Shown here: piece after piece, positions 24,248 through 33,920 of the stretch
Position numbering within the stretch: position 1 is the stretch's first letter
How the letters are laid out: each line of letters opens with the position of its first letter
NCBI GenBank assembly: GCA_905331475.1
Contig: CAJNYU010004461.1
Coordinates: 1 to 64,000 of the forward strand
DNA length: 64,000 bases
DNA from: Rotaria socialis
Lineage: Eukaryota; Rotifera; Eurotatoria; Philodinida; Philodinidae
Reading direction: 5' to 3'
Program-made: the position numbers and the translations under genes
Notes under the pieces: model-generated
Databases searched by the model: none
Seen by the model: the letters and a program-made list of their open reading frames with translations, nothing else
Told to the model about the DNA's origin: nothing

Positions 24248-24984
24248 TCAGATGATAGAAGTAAAATGAAAATAGCTAGTAGTAGTGAGAGTATTATGCG
24301 CGATGATGATTTAAATCGTTTACAAGCTGATGAAGAACTTGATTGGTATTCTGAACTTGAATCATTTAATTTATCACCAACCAATCCGCAGGTAGAGTCA
24401 GAAATAGAATTTTATTTACAAAAAAAAGCAAAGCCCAATTATGTTCTTTTAGTGGAAACATGAAAATGCATCAAGTTGTTCAAGCGAGGATCATGTTGGA
24501 GAGTTATTACGTGCTGAACAGGTTACTCTTTTGAGGATGAAGGAAAATATTTTTATTTCTATTTCTATTTTTATTCTAGTTTTCTGTATCGAGTTTAACC
24601 ACAACGACATCAGCCGAATCGTCAAGTTCAGCTGGTTTAATATCATCTTCATGGCCATTAACAAATGGTATTCATCATTGTGTTCATTCGCATCTTTCAT
24701 CTCAATCTCTTAATTCTGCTCCATTACCAAATCTAGATGATCAAAGTCATACAATTTTAAAAGAAATTTTAACATATCCATGGACACATGAAATTTCAAG
24801 TTCGAATGCAAATCATCAAGAAACAGGAAACGATCAAACTGATAATAGTACGTTGCCATCGATTATTCATGATCAATTTCAGCCTGATTTCTATTACTTG
24901 TGTCCTCTCAAAAATACTACAAGTTTTCTTAAAACCGATGAAAAATCTAATGGCATTCCTAGACAATTATCCCATGATGTGTAA
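20896..24984 (+). CDS. Large Ser/Thr/Pro-rich disordered protein, possibly the C-terminal half of an NCKAP5-like locus
   Basis: Six exons (20896-21160, 21286-21875, 21997-22795, 23592-24391, 24453-24521, 24580-24984) give 975 aa. All junctions keep frame (phases 1, 0, 1, 0, 0). The first exon is basic (RQRRQKAFEALRQMKLQQ) with a putative helical segment. Residues ~90-550 are low-complexity Ser/Thr/Pro/Arg with repeated S-P-R/V sites, a plausible substrate for proline-directed kinases. Exon 4 has a more ordered part (FPPRLGRILFYRRVLSDSDI) and a run of nine Asp encoded by (GAT)n at 24218-24246. The tail is again Ser-rich. No enzymatic domain is seen. The gene lies just downstream of the coiled-coil gene on the same strand. 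A coiled coil followed by a long disordered tail is the layout of NCKAP5 proteins. Exon structure is well supported; identity is not. Confidence 0.7.
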
Positions 24985-25194
24985 CGTGCTCTGTTTTTCT
25001 TTCTCTCCTCCTTTTTTGCTCTCTCTCTCTCTCTCTTTCATTCGCTTGAATTCTTGTTTTTATTCAAATTGCTGCTCAAGGCCAGATACTGTTATTTATA
25101 TTTTTGTTGTTGTTGTTTTTTTTCCATTTTGTTATCACATTAGATATATTTAATGAGAAAAGAAAAAGAAAAGAAGCAAAATGATATAGTGTGA

Positions 25195-26383
25195 TTATGC
25201 ATTCATACCAAGTAACTGATCAACTAAATCTAAAATAAGAATAGAAAATACTATTATCAATACGAAGAACAAAAAGAAAACAAATAATAATGAAAATCTT
25301 ACAGTCAATATTTATTTTTGTTTGTTCATCATTTAAACCTAATTGAATAAGATCATCCAATTCATCATCTGATAATGGTTCACCAATTGTAGCCATCAGT
25401 GTTCGAAACTTTTCAATTTCAATGTAGCCCTCGTGTGTAGTATCAAACTTTTCTAATGCTTCACGAAGACCATCACGATCGTTATTAACTACTGTCCATG
25501 GTTCGTCGATTAGTTGTAAAACATCATCCAGTGTTAGTTCAAATTTTCCTTCAAAAATAACAACAGAAACAATATGGAAATAGTGAAAGAAAGAAAAACT
25601 CGTTTTATTTATGATGAGGGAACATTAATTAAATAAATTAAAGCTTTTTTCTTGAAGAGCACTCAAAATATTGTGATATTTAGGAAAATTCAAGTACTAA
25701 AAAAGAAAATTCTATGGCTCAACGAATTTTATGGATCGTATAGAATTATTGATAAGAAACCTTTTTTTAAATATTAATCTTTCCAGAATATTAGAAGAAC
25801 TCTGTTTGTTAATTTGAAAAGAGCTTTTTTTTTTCAACAAATATTACCCTACAATAGGAAGCTGAGAAATGCCTCAAACGTTCATCACTATTTATAACTG
25901 CATCGCCTCATAAGTAGATTTTTAATATAGCAATTTTTGAGCAAAAAACTATAAATGAAGAGAAAGCGCATTAAAAGACCCGCATTGAGAAGATTTTTGT
26001 TTAACATAGGACTTTTTTTCTACTAAAACTGTTCATAGATAAGAATGTTTCCTACCAGCAGCTTCAAGTTCATTCATTCTCTGTTCCGAATCTCTTAATG
26101 AAGGATTTCGACCAAAAGCTTGTAAAACTTCAGTTAAACGATTAACATTAATATAATCATTGGCAGAATCATCCTTAAATCTTGAAAATAGATCATTTAG
26201 TTCTGCTAAAAAGACAACAGCATAGTGAAACCCATCGATAATCATTTATTTTTTAATAACTTACACAGTTGTTGTTGCTCATCTTGTTCATCGTAAGCAT
26301 TATCATCTATTTGAGAATTTTGTTCGGCTTCCTAAAATAATATTTCTTTTTATCTATTTCTTTTCGCCTTGCTAACTTACCAT
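25195..26383 (-). CDS. EF-hand protein (calmodulin / troponin C / essential light chain-like)
   Basis: Five coding exons (26381-26383, 26265-26331, 26056-26205, 25303-25548, 25195-25229) give 166 aa. The first coding exon is only the ATG, followed directly by gtaagt. After an acidic Gln-rich N-terminus (residues 1-22) come four EF-hand helix-loop-helix units, including LNDLFSRFKDD, LREALEKFDTTHEGYI and LSDDELDDLIQLGL, and an ending KINIDYLVDQLLG like the last EF-hand of calmodulin-like proteins. The calcium loops are degenerate: loop 3 (DTTHEGYIEIEK) has Lys where the 12th-position Glu is expected. The protein probably binds little calcium and acts structurally, as myosin essential light chains do. 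It follows the xylosyltransferase gene with only about 220 bases between. The fold is certain; the exact family member is not. Confidence 0.85.
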
Positions 26384-26604
26384 TTGTTTCTATACTATAT
26401 TAAAACAACTTCAAATATAAATATAAACACACACTAGTTGTTGCTAACAAATGCGAAGCAATTTAGAATTTTTTTTTTGTTTTATTTCTCACCTCGCTGT
26501 TGTGAGACACTACATCGTTCGAGTTTTATTTTTCTTTTCCTTGTCAACCATAGGAACAAAAAAAACATAAAGAACATTCTTTTTCTCTTCGCTCTCTCTC
26601 TCTC

Positions 26605-27676
26605 TCATAGTTCAAGTTTTTCATCAAGTGTTCTTTTTGGTATTGGAGTATTACAATTTCCATGGTATAAATATATATTTTGTTCATTATTACAATTAAA
26701 ATAATTCTCCCAAACATCATCATAACCTTTTCCTTTCCACCATGTGCACAATTGTCGATTCCAATAACATGGCAAAATAAAAAATAATTCATTGTGTTCA
26801 AAACTTAATAATGTATAAAAATCTTGATCACCTAAATGTGGATGATCGAAATGATATTTATGAATCAGTTGCTCAATCAAGGAAGGATTTTCTAAATAGC
26901 TATTGAATAAAGTTGATTGGCGAATTCGATTTAAATTCAATAATAGAACACCACTATTAAAACCTGTAATACCATTTGGTGGAGGATCGCCAATGTTCGT
27001 GTCGAGATGCTCTCGACGATATGACCAAAGTAGATGTCGATAAACAGGTTGATTTTCACGAGCGATTCCTATTGAATGAAAATTTGTTTTTATAAATAAA
27101 AGTTGAATTCTATTATTACCTAATATATGACTTTGATTAAATTGATTGAATAATTCATATAACTGTTTTACGTCATGGTCAAATCGAAGGTCGATATCAA
27201 GCATAATCACGTGGGAAATATTTTCCGGTAAAATTCGATGTAGAAATGGCGAAAGAAAAAATAATGGATCTTTATAATAGGTATGGCCAGATGAAAAATG
27301 TTTAATCAATGGTGAAATTAATTTTTCATATTCAACTGTTAAATCATCGATATGAAGTTTATTTATCTTTGAAAGAAAACAAAAATCAAAATGAGGTCTC
27401 GTGTTTTTCAAATTATTTGAATCTCATTACTTCATTAGTATAATGAAGATCTTGAAGAGTTCGATCGACGAACTGCTGACTATCGGAGTCGCCAATCACA
27501 TGTAACTGAAGATTCTCTATAGATGTATATTGAAATAATGAAGATATCAATGTAAAAAAATTTGATTGTAAACGTTCATTTTCCCCGAGATTTTTTACAG
27601 TAAAGACAATATTAATAATTGATGATGATTGAATACAAGTGACGAAAAAGAAAAATAATATCTGTTGAATAACCAT
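26605..27676 (-). CDS. XXYLT1: Xyloside alpha-1,3-xylosyltransferase (XXYLT1-like, GT8 family)
   Basis: Three exons (27431-27676, 27120-27366, 26605-27068) give 318 aa. Introns are 64 and 51 bp. The N-terminus is hydrophobic (MVIQQILFFFFVTCI), a signal anchor for ER/Golgi placement. The GT8 DxD motif is MLDIDL (D139, D141), which binds the UDP-xylose/metal. Family blocks follow in order: GIARENQPVYRH, GDPPPNGITGFNSGVLLLNL, HLGDQDFYTLL, WNRQLCTWW and YHGNCNTPIP; these I recognise as the XXYLT1 signature. The enzyme adds the second xylose to O-glucose-xylose on EGF repeats of Notch-type proteins. The start at 27676 is chosen over an upstream in-frame ATG at 27724 because the sequence between ends in a good splice acceptor (ttttctcttttag). 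The 51-bp second intron has no stop and is a multiple of three, but removing it restores the conserved LGIARE block. Confidence 0.93.
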
Positions 27677-28650
27677 GGATAGATCTAAAAGAGAAAAACA
27701 AAACAAATTATGTTCTCGATTCATCTCATGAATGTCCTTGCTGTTCTTTTTCTGCTTCGAAATAGTGTCCTTTCTGATGAAAAGACTATTGTTAAGCTAT
27801 GTGAAGAAAACGAATTACTTTTGTTCTCCACCATTAATGATTATAATGAAATACACATAATGTTGTCAATATTGATTGTTGCTCTTTGTACAAGTTAATG
27901 ATGAAAATGTAACTCATTTGCATCGATTGAGAAACAATGAGAATATACATTTATTAATTGGTGTTAATAGGAAAAAAATTCTTTTATTTATGATTGAGCC
28001 AGAATCTAACGATGCGAGAATTGTGATTAGAAGAAAAAAGAATCTTTCTTGGAACTTGATGCTAAATATTGTAGAATAGAAACGATTTCATTTGCCAAAA
28101 ACTTTATTCAAATTGTATCGTTTTTATTATTCTTTCTCTAGTTCAGTAGCAAAAATTCAGGTAAACTTAACTGAAAAGTATATCTGAATAGGTTTAATAC
28201 TTCATTTAAACATCAGGAAGTATAAGAGTACTTGTTACACATACGATAGAATCATACGGGTATTTATACTATCGACATAAACGTCGTTTCCGGAGTACGG
28301 AAAGCACCGCACGGGTAGGCAATATGAACGGAGCGTGTTCAGTCGTAACAAATTTCTACAGAAAAATCGCTGAATGAAATTCACGCTGAAAGTTAATAAA
28401 ATAAAATCATAACATAAACTTCATACACATCTTTAATCGATGGAAAAGCAGATTGGATTTTATTTTGAAAACAAGTATTCATCGGAGCTCTGATGAATAA
28501 GCATATCCGATCAAGAAAGAAACTGCTATGGGCCAATTTCTATTGTTAATAGGACAATTTCAACCTGGTACATTCGAATACATTCTTTTTTTTTGCATAA
28601 TAAACACAAAATCAAATATGAAAAATATTTATCTTAATAACACATAGACA
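27677..28650. other. Spacer between XXYLT1-like and NAA40-like genes
   Basis: Plus-strand open frames at 27710-27898 and 27876-28079 overlap in different frames. The first starts with a hydrophobic stretch. No splice joins them convincingly and no domain is seen, so no gene is called. A short GC-rich patch near 28275-28335 (tttccggagtacgg) resembles the CCGGAA repeats elsewhere. Confidence 0.4.
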
Positions 28651-29232
28651 TTATACAGTAAAAGAAAGAATAAGATAATCAACAGGTTCATCACTGGGAT
28701 CTGTAATATCGATTTCAAATTGACATTTTTCCATATAAAACTTAATGGCTTTCTTATTAACCTTATGAACGGTTAATACAATTTTTGACATTCTTGCTTT
28801 TCGACAGAGTATTTTCATTTGTTCAATCATTAATTGACCAAGACCTTGTCCTTGAACATTTCTATTTACTTGTAATTCATATACATATAAAACGTGACTC
28901 TGATAATCCATATCAAAACGGAAATGCGTAAAAGCCAATAGACCTTTTGTTGATGACGATAGTATAAGTAAAAATCTTGATTGATCAGAAAATAATTCTT
29001 CTTGTTTTCCAACAAAATCATAGCCAACACTTGATTGTTCGTATAAAGTTTTCATGTTAACTTCAAATAATTCAATAATTTGTTTTCGATATTCATTCGA
29101 TAATTCAACAGGATGATAAATTTTAATTTGGTAATCATTTTGTTGAGTTGCATTCGACTGAACAATGAAATCATAAAGATCAGATGAAGAAAACGTTTTT
29201 GCTTGTTCAACTAATTTACGATTTTTTCTCAT
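28651..29232 (-). CDS. NAA40: N-alpha-acetyltransferase 40-like (histone H4/H2A N-terminal acetyltransferase, GNAT)
   Basis: 193-aa single coding exon. The GNAT core is clear: FTHFRFDMDYQSHVLYVYELQV covers beta-4 and its flanks (residues ~107-128), the acetyl-CoA loop is NVQGQGLGQLM (Q-x-x-G-x-G), and MSKIVLTVHKVNKKAIKFY and FEIDITDPS follow. These blocks match, from memory, NAA40 (NatD), which acetylates the N-terminal Ser of histones H4 and H2A. The N-terminus is basic (MRKNRK), as in NAA40. I chose this Met over one 20 codons upstream because the upstream residues look like a translated intron end (ttttgtttag). It would act in the cytosol and nucleus. Confidence 0.9.
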   Translation of the reverse strand: MRKNRKLVEQAKTFSSSDLYDFIVQSNATQQNDYQIKIYHPVELSNEYRKQIIELFEVNMKTLYEQSSVGYDFVGKQEELFSDQSRFLLILSSSTKGLLAFTHFRFDMDYQSHVLYVYELQVNRNVQGQGLGQLMIEQMKILCRKARMSKIVLTVHKVNKKAIKFYMEKCQFEIDITDPSDEPVDYLILSFTV

Positions 29233-29389
29233 GTTTTTCTTCTTGAATGAAAATACTAAACAAAACATCAATGTAAATATTAGCGAAAACAATCCATTGA
29301 TTTTCTTTTCTTCTGCTATTTATTCAACGTTGAAAACAAAACAAAGAAAACACTAACAAGTTTTTGTTTGAATGCTTAATCGCAAACAG

Positions 29390-31160
29390 TTACTTTTCCG
29401 TTGATTCACTTTTATCATTCATTTGTTCACGAGTAACAGTTACATTTTGTGCCATTTCACCCTTATTGTTTCTCGTTATATTGAATTCGACGGTTTGACC
29501 TTCTTCTAAAGATTGGGCACCGTTGCTTAAATTTCGGAAATGTACAAATAAATCCGATCCACCAGCCTCACGTTGTATAAATCCAAAGCCTCGTCCTTCT
29601 AACCATCTGAAAATATTTATTGAAATGAAAATTATGCATATGCATATATTTAATGCAAATCATTACTTTCTAACGGTTCCTGTGTGACGTTCGCCAAGAT
29701 TTTCAGTTGAGATGTTTGCTTTTTCTTGATTTGCACTATGATCACCGTCTAGGATAGCAACATCACGTGCTTCTTCGCCTTTTTCCGTTTGATGAACACT
29801 ATATTCGACTGATTGTCCCTAAATTCGAATATTATTCATGTTTTGAATATAAAAAATAGACAAAAATTTACAGGTTCAAGTGACTGCACGCCATCTTTGA
29901 GACTTCGAACATGACAGAATAGATCTTGACCGCTACTTGCTCGACGAATAAAACCGAAACCTCGTTCAGCAGTCCATCGTTTTACTGAACCGAATTCACG
30001 TGTTTGTTCATTAGTTGTTTGTGGGTTTTTTGAAGAAAATAAATCATTTCCAGAGGAGTTGCTTAAACTTTCATTGAATTTATAAGTTTTTCGTGTTGAT
30101 GTCGAGTCTGGTTCATCAAAATTTAATTTAGATGATTCATTGCCACCAAAATTAAATGAATTTGATCGTGATGTCCGATTTCTTAATGTTGAACCAAAAT
30201 TCGATCTTCGTGATGTTGAATTATCATCGGATGGACGATCAAACATTGATTTGAAACTGCGTGAATTATCACCATCACCAAGTACACTAACATCCTACAA
30301 ACAAGAATTCTCATAAAGAAAAAAAAGTCGAGCAATGCTAACGAAAACGAGGTGCAAATAATTTTTAATTGATCATGATGTTTACAATGAACCTTCGATC
30401 AAAATCTACTCTTGGAACCCATAAAAGAATTTTCTTTTCAACTTCCAAAATGTTAGAACAATGGATACTTGAGGAAATGAGATGTTTATAAAACATTCTT
30501 TTGAAAGAATTATATTCATCTTAAGAAAAATACGGAAGTTTTCCTTTCTCATAGGAAATGATAAAACAAGTTATGATTGTACTCTCCTTGAAATTAATGA
30601 AGTTTATTCAAAAACTAAAGCCGCATAGAAATGTTAGTTACTAGATAATACCCTTCTGCTTCATTTCCGGGTACCAGTAGTCAAAAAATAGTTACTCAGT
30701 GAATGTTGATGCCATCGGTAGTGTAGATCCTCATTTAAAACTATCCTCAGTTTAGATCAAATACCAATAAATTCGAGAGAATAGCTGTAACTTACTCTTG
30801 CTTCTAGTCCTTTTGCACCTTGTGTTACAGTGAATTCAACTTCTTGTCCTTCTTCGAGTACTTTAAAACCACTTGCATTTATATTTTTAAAACTAGAATA
30901 AATTTTCAATAAATATGAATACAATCTCTAAAACAATTAGAATCATACTGAACAAAATAATCGGTTCCATCGCTAGTTTTTGATATAAAACCAAAACCTT
31001 TTTCTTTTGAAAATCGTTTAACGACGCCTTTTTCGCGATTGTTCGAATTAGTTTCAGTTGATGCTGCTTCAGCTGTGCCTAATAAACGTACTAAATGTTG
31101 TTGATAATTACGCATTGGTCGGACCGTTGGTAAAAGTCGAGCAAATATATTTGATAGCAT
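29390..31160 (-). CDS. Triple cold-shock-domain RNA-binding protein
   Basis: Five exons (30949-31160, 30796-30892, 29872-30294, 29667-29818, 29390-29606) give 366 aa with consistent phases. Three cold-shock domains lie at about residues 43-108, 204-280 and 287-352. Each has RNP1 (KGFGFIS, RGFGFIR, RGFGFIQ) and RNP2 (DYFVH, DLFCHV, DLFVHF) and ends in an LEEGQ/LEPGQ...V-E-F/Y strand. A disordered Ser/Asn/Arg linker (residues ~110-200) separates the first domain from the other two. The protein should bind single-stranded RNA or DNA. The first 30 residues (MLSNIFARLLPTVRPM...) are Arg-rich, amphipathic and nearly free of acidic residues, like a mitochondrial presequence. Three-domain architectures differ from the single-domain Y-box/Lin28 proteins and the five-domain CSDE1. 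Confidence 0.9.
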
Positions 31161-31639
31161 TTCGTCAAATCAAATCAAAAAAATCAAATCATACAATAAA
31201 TATAAAACAGTTTCTAGTACTATTATAAGGAAAAAGTAATATTATTTAGACTTTTACAAACAGTACAGCCGAAATAATCATCGCGAATTTTATATTTGAA
31301 TTACTGCCTATACACTTTAACGATACTTGTAGATATTCGTGAGAAGTGAACTAAAATTGTATTGTGTGAGGCTAAATACAATCTATAGTCCATACTATAC
31401 CAACATGTGTGTATTATTATAGTATGATTGGAAAGGTACGGATAGTTGTCACTACATATCAATCATGAATAATATCAAAACTGTCAATTGACATTTTTGT
31501 TTTGCAGCTCACAAAGTTTCGAGAAACCACAAGTTTTTTTTTACAGCCCTAGAATAAATCGAAAATGTAAAATTGACATTGACAATCTTACATTGTAAAT
31601 TTAGCATAATCACTGACACCTATCATCAATTCGTTTTGT
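31161..31639. other. Spacer upstream of the cold-shock-domain gene
   Basis: AT-rich, presumably the promoter of the minus-strand gene ending at 31160. No element identified. Confidence 0.4.
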
Positions 31640-33300
31640 CAAATCTTACTGTAAGTTTATAGAAAATTCTATGCGATGGTAACATCCTACAAAAATCATA
31701 CAGTACGAATTCATGTAAGATCTCTGAGACGGCGTTTTCTTTTTTTTTTGTATGATCATATGTGGTGTTCAGTGTTTCCAATAGCAGATGTACACAGCAG
31801 AAGCAAAATGTACAGAACATCTGCTAGTTCGTATGTACACTCTGATTTACGCTTTGCTCAGAAAAGCAAAGTGTACAGTGGACATCTTGCTAAAAGAATT
31901 TACACTTTGATTCTAACGGGTGTCCCATAAAGAATGACCTTCGCAATGTTTCCTCGATAACATTTTCATTTTTGATTTTCTAGGTTTCAATTTGTTTCCA
32001 AAAGATCTACTATTTAATTCTAGATAAGATGTATATGAAACGCTTTTCTGAAGGAAGTTGAGGAAAAAAGAAAACAATAATACTGAACACGTACACAAGA
32101 ATCAACTTTCAAATCTGAAAACCGTTTTTTTCGATTTTTCTATTAAGCTATTAATGATAGAAAAGGATAGAATAACATAAGCATTTTGTAACCCTCAAAA
32201 AGCTCTATCGAACGATTCTAATTTGAAAATGGATATGCTCATTCTTGTGACGTTCACCAATAATATCTTTTTCAGATTTGTGAGAATTTAGCTGGTTCAA
32301 AGCGCAGTTTCGGAGCTTTTGAAAAAAGAGGCGTGAATAAGCCAAAATACCGTATTTTGGGTTCAGATTTTCCTTATTTTCGACAAAAACTGACTATTAT
32401 ATCAGATACAGAGACGAAAGTTGATCTAAACGTACTTCTTCTCTTCCTTTGGCAAAAAATAGTGAGTTTTGGACATTTTGAATCCTACTATAGAAAGTCA
32501 GATTTCTTATTCTAGAATTTGATTCAAACCAACGTTGCGCTGCAGGAGAAAAAGAGCAAACTTGAAAGTACTCAAAAGCCTCTTGACATTGGTTTTCTTG
32601 ATTCTAGTATTGTACAAAAATCTTCTCAAGTTTATTTTCAAAATAGCTTTGAAAGTTAGTTATTTTCTATTTGTTCAGTATTACTGTTTTACTTTTCTGT
32701 TCAGCTTTCTTCAGAAAAGATTTTGATACAAGTCTTGTGTAGAATTGGATGGTGGATCTTTAGGACATAAACTGAAACCGAAAAGCTGAAAAATAAAGAA
32801 GTTGGTGAGGAAATACTGAGAGAGTCATTCTTTATGGGACACACGTTAGAATCCGCAAAACTCTCTACTTCCTTTTTGCATCATGATCAAGATGAAGACG
32901 AAAATAATTCATATTTTTAGAATATACTATTAGAAAAAAAATATATATATTAACTTTTTGTTTTTGTGAAAACCTTTTTTTTGTAATTTTGCGACGGAAC
33001 GTGTCAGATTATGAGATAGTACATCTATATATCATTTATTCATTTATCAAAGATTAGTTTATATTTTTTGTGAAAGAAAACAACATTAGCTATTTTGTGC
33101 TTTTTAGATTTTTAAAATTTCCTTTTGGTACACGTTGTACACTCTGGCGCTAAAAGCAAAGTGTACATGTACATTTTGTTCTAGATTTCCATTGGAAACA
33201 CCACTGGTTTTCAAGATCTTACGTCTGATTTTTCGACCTGGTAACACCAATGTTTTCATTAATCTGTGATTCGAAATCATCTTTTCTACAGACATTTACA
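31640..33300. repeat. Composite palindromic repeat with a nested element
   Basis: The outer left region (31640-31905) and the outer right region (33110-33300, reverse complement) share ordered blocks: gtaagatct, gtgtttccaat, then several copies of an (a)gtgtacac-type motif with aaagcaaagtgtaca. The inner element (31910-32853) has much cleaner inverted arms. Short plus- and minus-strand ORFs overlapping it look like translated repeat. This is probably one transposon inserted in the loop of another. Confidence 0.55.
31910..32853. mobile_element. Long terminal-inverted-repeat element, non-autonomous
   Basis: The left end reads attctaacgggtgtcccata and continues aagaatgac. The right end, reverse-complemented, reads attctaacgtgtgtcccata and continues aagaatgac. 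Similarity continues about 300 bases inward on each side, for example taatactgaac present in both arms. The tgtcccataaagaatgac terminus has the flavour of Tc1/mariner-type ends (inference). The middle, about 32200-32540, carries no transposase. Confidence 0.65.
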
Positions 33301-33920
33301 TTATTCTCATTGGTTTTCACTTTTCCGCTTGAGTCTTGGTGTATACTGTCATCAGTGGCATGGTCGTCTTATTCATTCATCTTACGAAGCATTGATGTCG
33401 CCATCAACTCTTGGTTCAATTCTCATACTGAAACCGTGTTCTGGTGCTTTGAAAAAACTCATCTATCTGAGACAATACTTTTCAGTTTTGCTTCATTGTG
33501 GCTCCTCTCACAATTTCTCATGGCATTTTACACTTTAGCATTGTACGACAAAATTGTCAAGGCAAGTTTTGGAGAAAATTGAACGGCGAATCTGTCAGAA
33601 AAAATCAGTCTGATCAAGATCTATTAAGTGGACACATGTTAAAAGTGCAAACACCCTAATTTATTCTAGTCCACCCGATACTCCTGTATTTTGGAAGCTA
33701 TTTCCTACTTGAAGTCTAATGCTCCCCCCCCCTTGGCTCATACGAATATGTGAAGCGAACGGGATTTCTCTGGTTGCGTGTGTGGCTCATTTATCATGAC
33801 CCTTGCAGATTGTGCTTCACAGAATAGTATTATTTTATTTAAAAAAATAAAATCAACATAATCCCAAACTTAACGATAAGGTAAAAATACGGATATTTTT
33901 ATTCATCAACCGGGGATGAT
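33301..33920. other. Spacer with an unassigned open frame
   Basis: A plus-strand frame (33250-33582, 110 codons) is aromatic- and Ser-rich and begins inside the repeat to its left; it is probably repeat-derived. A run of nine C lies at 33724-33732, unusual in this AT-rich window. Confidence 0.35.

Noticed and set aside
24187-24384. Minus-strand frame with a long Ser run
   Set aside because: It is the antisense reading of the (GAT)n Asp run in the gene at 20896-24984.
27710-28079. Plus-strand pair of frames with a signal-peptide-like start
   Set aside because: The only splice that would join them leaves an intron of about 33 bp, shorter than any other in the window, and no domain is visible.
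33250-33582. 110-codon plus-strand frame
   Set aside because: Begins inside the outer palindrome arm and has no recognisable domain; probably repeat-derived.
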